Assembly (NCBI GenBank): GCA_913056505.1
Contig: CAJXLZ010000006.1
Span: forward strand, 1-14,295
DNA length: 14,295 nucleotides
Direction of reading: 5' to 3'
Source of the DNA: an uncultured Desulfurellaceae bacterium
GTDB taxonomy: Bacteria; Campylobacterota_A; Desulfurellia; Desulfurellales; Hippeaceae
Shown: positions 6,962 to 14,169 of the stretch, one piece after another
How positions within the stretch are numbered: position 1 is the stretch's first letter
Layout of the letters: each line of letters starts with the position of its first letter
Program-made: the position numbers and the translations under genes
Notes under the pieces: generated by a model
Databases searched by the model: none
Seen by the model: the letters and a program-made list of their open reading frames with translations, nothing else
Told to the model about the DNA's origin: nothing

Positions 6962-9376
6962 ATGAGGAGTTTTAGAAAAGAATTAGGCCAGAATATACTA
7001 ATATTAGACGGTGCTATGGGCACTGAACTGCAGAAAAAACAGATATTAAAAACAGGAGACTGCCCAGATTACTTAAATATTACCAACAGAAAAGATATAC
7101 AAGATATTCACAAATCCTATCTTGATGCAGGCGCCGATATCATAGTAACAAATACATTCGGTGCAAATAGAATAAAGCTGGATGAATTCGCATTGGGCAA
7201 GCAGGTTTATGATATTAATAGATCTGCTGTAGAATTGGCAAAAGAGGTAGTTGGGGATAATGGATTTGTTTCATTATCGATGGGCCCAACTGGAAAATTT
7301 ATTGAACCTGTAGGGGATGCAAATTTTGATGATATAAAAAACATTTTTAAGGAACAGGCAAAGGGAGCAATAGACGCAGGCGTTGATCTGTTTTCACTTG
7401 AAACCTTTATGGATATAAAGGAAATCAAAGCAGCTATTGTAGGCATAAGGGAATTAAGTGATAAACCCATCATAGCTATGATGACATTTGCAGAGGATGG
7501 GCGATCTATTTTGGGTACATCTCCGGAGGTTTTCGCCATCACGATATCTGCAATGGATGTTGATGTTGTAGGTGCAAACTGCTCTGTGGGGCCAGATAAA
7601 CTCAATAAGTTTGTTAAAAGAATGGCTGATGTAACAAATAAGCCGTTAATCATTCAGCCCAATGCCGGCTTGCCGCTACTTATCAACAATAAAACAGTTT
7701 TCCCGGTGCAGGCGGAGGAGTTCGCAAGTTATGCTGATGAGTTTAAGAAATATGCTTCTATAGTTGCGGGATGCTGTGGAACGGGACCTGAACACATAAG
7801 ATTACTCGCTCAAAAGCTTAAAGGCACAGCTGTTTCAAAAAGAAGTGTGCCGCAGGCAACATCGCTCACAAGCAGAAACCGATATGTATATTTGGGCTAC
7901 TCAAGACCTGTTGTTTTCATTGGAGAAAGACTAAATCCAACAGGCAAAAAACATCTACAGGCTCAACTGAAGGAAGGAAAAACCGGACTATACAGAAAAG
8001 AAGCTATGGAACAAAAAGAACACGGCGCAGAGATATTGGATATCAATGTGGGTATGGCAATGATAGATGAGGCAACAATGATGAAAAAATGCATATTAGC
8101 CGTGCAGAGCGTTGTTAACACACCACTTGTTGTAGATTCGTCAGACACAAGGGCCATAGAAGAGGGTCTAAAGGCAGCAGACGGAAAAGTCCTTATAAAT
8201 TCCGTTAATGGCTCAAAAGATAGTATGAATAAAATACTGCCAATGGCAAAAAAATATGGGGCTGCTGTATTAGCTCTACTGCTTGATGATAATGGTATAC
8301 CAAATACCGCCGAAGAACGGTTAAAAATTTTAGATAGAATTGTCAGTGAGGCAAAAAAATACGGTATAAAAAAAGAAAATATTGTTGCAGATGCACTTGC
8401 CCTAACCGTGGGTAGCGATAAAAAACGTGCGATTGAAACACTGAAAACAATAAAATTAATAAAAGAAAAGTACAACATAACAACGGTTCTGGGGTTAAGT
8501 AATGTATCATTTGGAATGCCAAACAGAAATATAATCAACTCAACCTATCTTGCCATTGCAGTGTACAATGGACTCGATGCGGCAATTGTCAATCCCTATG
8601 ACACCTTATTATGGCAAATAAAATATGCTGCAGATCTAATAACGGACAGGGATAAGGATGCATCACTTTATATAAAAAATTCATCATCGATCGATCTTAA
8701 CTCAAATACAAAAACGAAATCGGCAAAGGTGTCCTCTGGATTTGAGAAAGATTCTTTGGAAGATAAAATATTTATGTGTGTCATAGAGGGTAATGAAGAA
8801 GAGATAGAACAATTAACAAAGAACGCATTAAAATACAAAGAGCCTTTAGACATCAGTAACAATATGCTGATTCCGGCGCTGCAAAAGGTTGGGGATCTCT
8901 ATGATGCGGGTATATATTTTTTGCCGCAGATGATAAAATCAGCCAACACAATGAAAAAAGCATTTAATATCTTAAAAACAGTAATAAAAAGCACATCCAA
9001 AAATGAGCAAAAAAACAAAACAATTGTTATGGCTACTGTTAAGGGCGACATACACGATATAGGGAAAAACATCGTATCCCTTCTGCTTGAGACAAATGGA
9101 TTTAAAATTGTGGATTTGGGGAAAAATGTAGACGATGATACGATAATTGAATCTATCAAAGAGCACAATGCAGACGCGGTGGGTTTAAGCGCTTTAATGA
9201 CAACGACTATGGTGAATATGAAAACAGTTATTGACAAGATTAAAAAAAATGGCTTAAATATCAAAATAATGGTAGGCGGAGCAGCAACAACAAAGGAGTT
9301 TGCCAAAAAAATAGGCGCCGATTTCTATGCCAAGGACGCAATAGAGGCTGTGAGGATAGCTAAGGAAAATGTATAA
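6962..9376 (+). CDS. metH: B12-dependent methionine synthase, short form without reactivation domain
   Basis: This cytoplasmic enzyme moves a methyl group from methyltetrahydrofolate through cobalamin to homocysteine, making methionine. In order: homocysteine domain (about 1-288; LDGAMGTELQ at 15-24, zinc ligands Cys207 in GANCSVGP and Cys271/Cys272 in GCCGTGPEHI); folate (pterin-binding) domain (about 313-560; VFIGERLNPTG, ILDINVG, NPYD 544-547); a Ser/Asn/Lys-rich linker (570-600); cobalamin cap helices (about 600-680); B12-binding domain (686-804) with GDIHDIGKN, whose His698 is the axial cobalt ligand. E. coli MetH has about 1227 residues; here the C-terminal SAM-dependent reactivation domain is absent, as in the Thermotoga maritima enzyme. 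The ATG directly follows the previous stop (TAGATG), with GGAG at 6950-6953. No split-off activation-domain gene is seen in the window. Confidence 0.96.
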   Translation: MRSFRKELGQNILILDGAMGTELQKKQILKTGDCPDYLNITNRKDIQDIHKSYLDAGADIIVTNTFGANRIKLDEFALGKQVYDINRSAVELAKEVVGDNGFVSLSMGPTGKFIEPVGDANFDDIKNIFKEQAKGAIDAGVDLFSLETFMDIKEIKAAIVGIRELSDKPIIAMMTFAEDGRSILGTSPEVFAITISAMDVDVVGANCSVGPDKLNKFVKRMADVTNKPLIIQPNAGLPLLINNKTVFPVQAEEFASYADEFKKYASIVAGCCGTGPEHIRLLAQKLKGTAVSKRSVPQATSLTSRNRYVYLGYSRPVVFIGERLNPTGKKHLQAQLKEGKTGLYRKEAMEQKEHGAEILDINVGMAMIDEATMMKKCILAVQSVVNTPLVVDSSDTRAIEEGLKAADGKVLINSVNGSKDSMNKILPMAKKYGAAVLALLLDDNGIPNTAEERLKILDRIVSEAKKYGIKKENIVADALALTVGSDKKRAIETLKTIKLIKEKYNITTVLGLSNVSFGMPNRNIINSTYLAIAVYNGLDAAIVNPYDTLLWQIKYAADLITDRDKDASLYIKNSSSIDLNSNTKTKSAKVSSGFEKDSLEDKIFMCVIEGNEEEIEQLTKNALKYKEPLDISNNMLIPALQKVGDLYDAGIYFLPQMIKSANTMKKAFNILKTVIKSTSKNEQKNKTIVMATVKGDIHDIGKNIVSLLLETNGFKIVDLGKNVDDDTIIESIKEHNADAVGLSALMTTTMVNMKTVIDKIKKNGLNIKIMVGGAATTKEFAKKIGADFYAKDAIEAVRIAKENV

Positions 9377-10514
9377 CATATTAATAGTTGATGATGATGA
9401 GCAAATGAGAGTAGCTCTTTGTGCATCAATTAAATATCTGGGATTTAATGCGGTGTCTGCAAAAGATGCCAAAGAAGCACTAAAACGTCTGAAATCTCAG
9501 GACTTTGATGTGATAATCAGCGATCTGAAGATGCCTAAAATAGACGGCATAGAATTTTTAAAAAAGGTTAAAGAATTAAAAGATATACCTTTTATTATGA
9601 TAACCGCGGTAGGCAGCGTTGAGTCTGCAGTAGAAGCTATGAAACTGGGGGCATTTGATTTTATATTAAAACCATTCTCCAATGATACGCTGAAGAAAAT
9701 AATTAATCTTGCCATATCGCATCGCGACACACTGGCAAAAAATTCCAAAAACAGCAGCCAAACGAGTAGTTTTATAGCTGAAAGCAAGAAAATGAAGGAA
9801 GTACTAAAAGTAGTAAACAAAGTGGCAAAAACGGATGCAACAATTTTATTAATAGGAGACAGTGGTACAGGCAAAGAGGTAGTTGCAAACTATATAATCA
9901 GAAACAGCAATAGATCACATAAACCATTTATTGCCGTAAATTGCGCTGCCATACCTGATAATTTGCTTGAAAATGAACTGTTCGGACATGAAAAAGGTTC
10001 ATTCAGCGGAGCAACCTCCCAGCATAAAGGCAAATTTGAACAAGCATGCGGCGGCAGCCTGCTATTGGATGAGATAACCGAAATGCCTCTTGCTCTTCAG
10101 GCAAAACTATTGAGAGTGTTGCAGGAAAATGTTGTGGACAGGATAGGCTCAAAACAACCGATTCCCATTGATACACGTATTATATGCACCACAAACAGAA
10201 ACATAGAAAATGAGGTAAGAGAAGGTCGATTTAGAGAAGATTTGTATTACAGAATAAATGTCTTCCCTATAAAAATACCGCCATTGCGAGACAGAAAAGA
10301 GGATATCGAGCCGCTTGTAGCATACTTTTTGAAAAAATACACTACTCTTTTTAATAAAACAATAATTCATGTATCTGACGAAGCATTGAAAATATTAAAA
10401 GGATACAATTGGCCAGGCAATGTACGGGAATTGGAAAATGTAGTGGAACGCGCGGTTGTGTTATGCAATTCTGACACCATAAAAAGAGAGGATATATTTC
10501 TTCATAGTTTGTAA
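9369..10514 (+). CDS. NtrC-family sigma-54 response regulator lacking a DNA-binding domain
   Basis: A 381-residue two-component regulator. The receiver domain (1-118) has acidic Asp9/Asp10, phospho-acceptor Asp52 (IISDLKMPKIDG), Thr79 and Lys101. The sigma-54-interacting AAA+ domain (about 135-365) has Walker A GDSGTGKE (163-170), a sigma-54 contact loop GSFSGA (210-215; usual form GAFTGA), Walker B LLLDEI (231-236), RFREDLYYRINVFP (288-300) and sensor II GNVRELEN (350-357). The protein stops at residue 381, just after this domain, with no Fis-type helix-turn-helix; NtrC proteins are normally 440-480 residues. Helicobacter pylori FlgR has the same layout and works without DNA binding. The gene overlaps the metH end by 8 bases; AAGGA lies only 2 bases before the ATG, with GAGG further up (9352-9355). 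No histidine kinase gene is present. Its targets are unknown; a flagellar role is only a suggestion. Confidence 0.92.
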   Translation: MYNILIVDDDEQMRVALCASIKYLGFNAVSAKDAKEALKRLKSQDFDVIISDLKMPKIDGIEFLKKVKELKDIPFIMITAVGSVESAVEAMKLGAFDFILKPFSNDTLKKIINLAISHRDTLAKNSKNSSQTSSFIAESKKMKEVLKVVNKVAKTDATILLIGDSGTGKEVVANYIIRNSNRSHKPFIAVNCAAIPDNLLENELFGHEKGSFSGATSQHKGKFEQACGGSLLLDEITEMPLALQAKLLRVLQENVVDRIGSKQPIPIDTRIICTTNRNIENEVREGRFREDLYYRINVFPIKIPPLRDRKEDIEPLVAYFLKKYTTLFNKTIIHVSDEALKILKGYNWPGNVRELENVVERAVVLCNSDTIKREDIFLHSL

Positions 10515-10529
10515 CTATCTTTTAGATAG
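10515..10529. repeat. Short perfect inverted repeat at a convergent gene junction
   Basis: CTATCT, TTT, AGATAG forms a 6-base stem directly after the response regulator stop and across the last codons and stop of the opposing methyltransferase gene. The stem has few GC pairs and no clear T-run on either strand, so it is at best a weak bidirectional terminator. Confidence 0.3.
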
Positions 10530-11627
10530 CACCATAAGTGTTTCAAAATGGTAGGTCTGCGGAAACATATCGAATAATCTGACTTTTTTAATATCATATC
10601 TGCCGAGCAGAATTTTTACATCCCTCAGCAGTGTTGACGGTTCACATGAGATATACAAAATCAATTCTGGGAGCAATTCCAAAATGTTTTTCATTAAGAC
10701 GGCTGCTCCGCCTCTTGGGGGGTCAAGCAACACGGCAGAGTAGTTGCCTTTAATCGTTATATTTTTATACAAATCCACTCTTTTTACTTTTAACTTTTTG
10801 TCGAGTCTTAATCTTTGAGCACTATTTTTAAGCACAAGAATAGCATCTTTATCTATCTCCATAGCTACAACGCTCATTCCGCATTCTAAAATAGGTATTG
10901 TAAAATTGCCTATGCCACTGAAAAACTCCAGTATGGATGATGCACCGTTATTAATTAGCACACTACGTATTTCATTGATAAGTTTGATATTAATATAGCG
11001 GTTAACCTGCCTAAATACATCCTTTGTGTAAATTATATTCAGACCGCTGGAAACACCGCTCAAATCCAAAAGCATATTTTTTCCATTTACCATATTTTTA
11101 TCATCAACCGCTATCTCACCTTTTCTACATCGATTCTTGCTTATATATTCATTGAGCTGTTTGTCTAAAATATAACACCTGTTTATATTGATCATTTTAT
11201 CGGAATTTCTCTTATGAAATGCCCAATTATCATTAAAACATTCAAATTTTGCTCTTTTTCTATAAAAAAATTTATCTATCGATGGCACAATATCAACATC
11301 TTCAATATCATAGCCAATCATTCTCTTAAATAAATTATGGAATACATCTTTTTTTAATGTTAATTGATATTCATACGCAGAATGTTGCAATTGACACCCG
11401 CCACATAAACGGTAATAAGGGCATACAGGTTTCACTCTGAACGCTGACGGCTTCAAAATATCTACAGCTTCAGTCTCAATATAATTTTTTCTTTCTCTGA
11501 TTATTCTAACAACGATCTCTTCTTTTGGCAGTGCATAATCAGCAAAAACCACTTTCCCGTTTATTCTGCCCACACCTTTGCCTGTATGGCCAAAGGATTC
11601 TATATAAATTTTTAATATATTTTTCAT
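10515..11627 (-). CDS. rlmD: RlmD/RumA-type 23S rRNA (uracil-5-)-methyltransferase
   Basis: A SAM-dependent RNA methyltransferase of the TrmA/RumA family, which forms 5-methyluridine. A TRAM-like RNA-binding domain occupies about 1-58 (IESFGHTGKGVGRINGKVVF). The 4Fe-4S ligands follow the RumA pattern: Cys69, Cys75, Cys78 (CPYYRLCGGC) and Cys151 (INRCYIL). The SAM-binding loop is FSGIGNF (236-242), then LDPPRGG (301-307). The catalytic nucleophile is Cys328 in SCEPSTLLRD (RumA usually SCNP), and the general base is Glu362 in HFETL. TRAM plus the iron-sulfur cluster favours RlmD (U1939 of 23S rRNA in E. coli) over TrmA, but RlmC cannot be excluded. At 370 residues it is shorter than E. coli RlmD (433). 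The Shine-Dalgarno before the ATG is weak. It is third after mqnE and mqnC, 37 bases downstream of mqnC, so it is probably in the same transcript. Confidence 0.88.
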   Translation of the reverse strand: MKNILKIYIESFGHTGKGVGRINGKVVFADYALPKEEIVVRIIRERKNYIETEAVDILKPSAFRVKPVCPYYRLCGGCQLQHSAYEYQLTLKKDVFHNLFKRMIGYDIEDVDIVPSIDKFFYRKRAKFECFNDNWAFHKRNSDKMININRCYILDKQLNEYISKNRCRKGEIAVDDKNMVNGKNMLLDLSGVSSGLNIIYTKDVFRQVNRYINIKLINEIRSVLINNGASSILEFFSGIGNFTIPILECGMSVVAMEIDKDAILVLKNSAQRLRLDKKLKVKRVDLYKNITIKGNYSAVLLDPPRGGAAVLMKNILELLPELILYISCEPSTLLRDVKILLGRYDIKKVRLFDMFPQTYHFETLMVLSKR

Positions 11628-11664
11628 ATAAAATAGATCTTCACAAGATAAAGCAAGGTGATGT

Positions 11665-12729
11665 TTATAGGTATCGAACTATGTTATAATTGGTTGTTCT
11701 CAACGCTGGTTTAAATCCCGCTTTTTTTATCAGCGCCGCTATCTCCTCTACAGTTGATTCTGCCCTAAAACCAGCCTGCTCCATAACATGCTCCTCAACC
11801 AGCATACTACCCATATCGTTAGCCCCAAAATGCAGTGCAATCTCACCGACATCTTTGCCTTGGCTCGCCCACGATGCCTGAATATTATCAAAATTATCCA
11901 AATAGATGCGTGCCATTGCAACAATTTTTAAATAATCTACACCCGTTACATCTTTTGTAACTATTTTCCCCAATGCACTATTTTCCTTTTTAAAATCCCA
12001 TGCTATAAATGCTCTAAAGCCGTGCGTTTCATCCTGCAAGTCTCTTAAACGTTCAAAGTGCTCTATGATATCTTCATATGTTTCTATATGCCCAAACATC
12101 ATCGTAGCTGTTGTCATAATACCAACTTTGTGCGCCTGCCTCATTATATCAAGCCATCTATCAGTGCTTATTTTTCTGGGCGATATCTTTTTCCTTACAC
12201 GTTCGCTTAAAATTTCAGCCCCGCCGCCAGGTATTGTTTTTAATCCGGCACTCTTTAAATCTATTAAAACATCTTTAATACTTTTGCCGGATATGCGGCT
12301 GGCCAGATCTATCTCAGGTGGTGAAAATGCATGCACATAAACACTACTTTTGCTCAACTCCTTTACCATATCAATATAATAGGTATATGGTATATTCGGA
12401 TTCAATCCACCCTGTATCAGCGCCGTTTCTACGCCTTTTTCTTCAGCACTTTTTATCTTCTGTTTAAGCTCTTCAATAGTGAGTGTATAAGCATCCTTAT
12501 CATCTTGATTCCTATAAAATGCGCAGAATGAACACTTTACATTGCATATATTTGTATAGTTAATATTGGTGTCTAAAATAAATGTGACTGTTCTATCCGG
12601 ATGTTTCTTAAATCTAATCCTGTTTGCCAAACGGGCTAATCTCAAAAAGTCGCCATATTCTATAAGTTTCAGCCCCTCATCTTTCGTTATTCTCTCAAAA
12701 TTTTCTATTTTTTTATATATTGATTCCAT
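11665..12729 (-). CDS. mqnC: Cyclic dehypoxanthine futalosine synthase (radical SAM)
   Basis: MqnC cyclises dehypoxanthine futalosine with a 5'-deoxyadenosyl radical, a middle step in the futalosine route to menaquinone. The protein has 354 residues. The radical SAM cluster motif CX3CX2C is Cys62, Cys66, Cys69 (INYTNICNVKCSFCAFYR). Other family segments are IQGGLNP (105-111), IPGGGAEILSERVRKK (166-181), TTATMMFGHIE (206-216), FRAFIAWDF (238-246), IQASWASQGK (283-292) and FGANDMGS (301-308). The tryptophan/Ser/Gln segment and FGANDMGS distinguish it from MqnE, which has FGADDxDG. Its ATG shares one base with the mqnE stop (TAATG), implying translational coupling; no strong separate Shine-Dalgarno is seen. 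Other pathway genes (mqnA, mqnB or MTAN, mqnD) are not in the window. Confidence 0.93.
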   Translation of the reverse strand: MESIYKKIENFERITKDEGLKLIEYGDFLRLARLANRIRFKKHPDRTVTFILDTNINYTNICNVKCSFCAFYRNQDDKDAYTLTIEELKQKIKSAEEKGVETALIQGGLNPNIPYTYYIDMVKELSKSSVYVHAFSPPEIDLASRISGKSIKDVLIDLKSAGLKTIPGGGAEILSERVRKKISPRKISTDRWLDIMRQAHKVGIMTTATMMFGHIETYEDIIEHFERLRDLQDETHGFRAFIAWDFKKENSALGKIVTKDVTGVDYLKIVAMARIYLDNFDNIQASWASQGKDVGEIALHFGANDMGSMLVEEHVMEQAGFRAESTVEEIAALIKKAGFKPALRTTNYNIVRYL

Positions 12730-13814
12730 TAGTTATAAATTTCCAGTTCGTTATACAAAGCGTCGCGTTCAACAGGTGTGAATCCCGCGTTCTTTATTGT
12801 ATTTACCATTTTTTCTTTAGCCAAGCCAATGGGGCTTTTTGCGCCAGCAGCATGGGTTACACGTTCTTGACCTATGGTGCCGTCTATATCATCTGCACCG
12901 AAGTGCATACCTATTTGACTTACCTTTGGCGAAAGCATCACCCAATATGCTTTAATGTGAGGGAAATTATCCAAAATTATTCTTGACAAAGATAGCACCT
13001 TTAACTCCCTGACAGCATCAACCTTCGTTATTCTTCCTTCAAAAATAGTATTTTGTGGATGGAAAGAGAGTGGAATAAAACACAAAAATTTAGGAGATAT
13101 CTCCTGCAAATGCCTTAACTTAAAAAGGTGATCTATTATCTCATCGTCTGTTTCAATATGCCCGAATAAAAGCGTAGCATTTGTAGGAATCCCCATATCG
13201 TGAGCTAAAATATGAATCTGTGCCCACTTTTCATAAGGAATCTTATTGGGATAGAGCTTCTTTCTTACTCTTTCTGAAAACACCTCTGCCCCGCCTCCTG
13301 GCATTGAATCAAGCCCCGCTTCTTTCAATGTTTTTAGAACAGATTCATAATCAAGACCGGAAATCTTAGAAAAATGGTCTATCTCCGCAGCTGTAAATGC
13401 TTTTATGTTGATAGTAGGGAAATGTTTTTTTATAGAACTAATCATATCTACATAGTATGAAAACTGCAGATTTGGATGGAGTCCACCTACAATATGTACC
13501 TCTCTAATACCTTTAGGCATCTTAGCAATCTCATCTATTATATTTTCTATGCTCATTGTATAAGCATCAGGTTCATTGCCATTTCTATAAAAAGCACAGA
13601 ATTTGCACTTTGATATGCATAAATTGGAGTAATTAATGTGTTTATTAAAAACAAAGTATATTTTGTCCTGCGTTTTTCTAAGCTTTATCTTTCTTGCCAA
13701 CATGGCAATACCTATTAAATCGTTGGATTTCAATATAGCTCTTGCATCTTCAACATCTATAGTTTCTTTGTGATTTATCTTTTCTTCAATCAGACCAAGA
13801 TCATTTTTTTTCAT
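12729..13814 (-). CDS. mqnE: Aminofutalosine synthase (radical SAM)
   Basis: MqnE adds the SAM-derived adenosyl radical to 3-[(1-carboxyvinyl)oxy]benzoate, giving 6-amino-6-deoxyfutalosine, an early menaquinone precursor. The protein has 361 residues. The cluster motif CX3CX2C is Cys66, Cys70, Cys73 (NYSNLCISKCKFCAFYR). Diagnostic segments: HIVGGLHPN (107-115), MPGGGAEVFSERVRKK (171-186), TNATLLFGHIE (211-221), FIPLSFHPQNT (246-256), IKAYWVMLSP (287-296), FGADDIDGTI (305-314) and the C-terminal PVERDALYN (347-355). It is clearly paralogous to the neighbouring mqnC. The ATG at 13812-13814 has only a weak GAG-type Shine-Dalgarno. It is the first gene of a mqnE-mqnC-rlmD unit with a promoter just upstream. 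Confidence 0.93.
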   Translation of the reverse strand: MKKNDLGLIEEKINHKETIDVEDARAILKSNDLIGIAMLARKIKLRKTQDKIYFVFNKHINYSNLCISKCKFCAFYRNGNEPDAYTMSIENIIDEIAKMPKGIREVHIVGGLHPNLQFSYYVDMISSIKKHFPTINIKAFTAAEIDHFSKISGLDYESVLKTLKEAGLDSMPGGGAEVFSERVRKKLYPNKIPYEKWAQIHILAHDMGIPTNATLLFGHIETDDEIIDHLFKLRHLQEISPKFLCFIPLSFHPQNTIFEGRITKVDAVRELKVLSLSRIILDNFPHIKAYWVMLSPKVSQIGMHFGADDIDGTIGQERVTHAAGAKSPIGLAKEKMVNTIKNAGFTPVERDALYNELEIYN

Positions 13815-13841
13815 TTACATCTCATAATAAAAAACTTGCAT

Positions 13842-13870
13842 ATAGTATAAAAGTTGATTGCCTTTGTCAA
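13842..13870 (-). promoter_or_regulatory. Sigma-70-type promoter for mqnE-mqnC-rlmD
   Basis: On the minus strand a perfect TTGACA (13865-13870) is followed by TACTAT after 17 bases (13842-13847), or TATACT after 15 bases (13844-13849). It is about 28 bases before the mqnE ATG. The layout (TTTTGACA, then overlapping 15- and 17-base -10 options) resembles the promoter at 2871-2899. Confidence 0.6.
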
Positions 13871-13905
13871 AATTTAGAAAAGGGTTGCATCATAAGATAC
13901 AACCC
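13871..13905 (-). terminator. Rho-independent terminator after the zinc-ribbon gene
   Basis: On the minus strand GGGTTGTATC, loop TTAT, GATGCAACCC forms a 10-pair stem (one U-G wobble) at 13882-13905, followed by TTTT and a further T-rich stretch. It starts six bases past the zinc-ribbon stop and ends next to the mqnE promoter -35 box, separating the two transcription units. Confidence 0.8.
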
Positions 13906-13911
13906 GATATT

Positions 13912-14157
13912 CTATCGCCTTCTGCGTCCTAATCCTGTACCTCTACCTAAACCTTGTCCCATTCCGGAACCTCTACCCATTCCTCTGCCTAAACCACGCC
14001 CTAATCCTGCGCCTCTGCCGCCAATATTTCTACCAGCATTCTCATCTATTCTGTATACATCACTGCTTCCGCATTTAGGACATACAGGCCTTCCTGTTCC
14101 ATAAGGCTCTTCGAATTCTGCCCCGCAACTTGCACATTTAAATTTTCTTACAGCCAT
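13912..14157 (-). CDS. Small zinc-ribbon protein with Gly/Arg-rich tail
   Basis: An 81-residue protein I cannot name. Residues 4-37 form a zinc ribbon with two CxxC pairs (Cys8/Cys11 in FKCASCG; Cys26/Cys29 in VCPKCG), resembling FmdB-like or rubredoxin-type ribbons. Residues 42-81 are a low-complexity tail of GLGRG, GMGRG and GTGLG units ending in four arginines, strongly basic and probably disordered. A longer frame begins at 14181 (eight more residues, MSFYRRSN), but the ATG at 14155-14157 has an ideal AGGAGG six bases upstream and follows the NifX-like stop by one base, so I chose it. The pairing with a NifX/COG1433 gene recalls anaerobe clusters where such proteins sit beside small Gly/Arg/Met-rich proteins of unknown role. 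Metal or nucleic-acid binding is possible; function is unknown. Confidence 0.8.
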   Translation of the reverse strand: MAVRKFKCASCGAEFEEPYGTGRPVCPKCGSSDVYRIDENAGRNIGGRGAGLGRGLGRGMGRGSGMGQGLGRGTGLGRRRR

Positions 14158-14169
14158 ATTACTCCTCCT
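14158..14169 (-). promoter_or_regulatory. Ribosome binding site that decides the zinc-ribbon start
   Basis: AGGAGG (14164-14169) lies six bases before the ATG at 14155-14157 and inside the final codons of the NifX-like gene. It favours the 81-residue form over the 89-residue one, whose ATG would lie within the NifX-like gene. Confidence 0.8.

Noticed and set aside
6940..6965. Possible B12 or SAM riboswitch before metH
   Set aside because: The metH ATG directly follows the previous stop codon, leaving no untranslated leader for a riboswitch.
7207..7653. Long open frame on the minus strand inside metH
   Set aside because: It is antisense to conserved MetH codons and its translation is a low-quality mix without a recognisable domain or Shine-Dalgarno; similar frames at 5563-6060, 7963-8538, 8899-9306 and 9497-9874 are shadows too.
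10515..10620. Frameshifted DNA-binding domain after the response regulator
   Set aside because: The following bases are the intact conserved C-terminus of the opposing methyltransferase (HFETL motif), and no HTH-like frame is visible on the plus strand.
13912..14035. Tandem DNA repeat or CRISPR-like array
   Set aside because: The repetition follows codons of Gly/Arg/Leu/Met units in a reading frame; there are no equal-length repeats with unique spacers.
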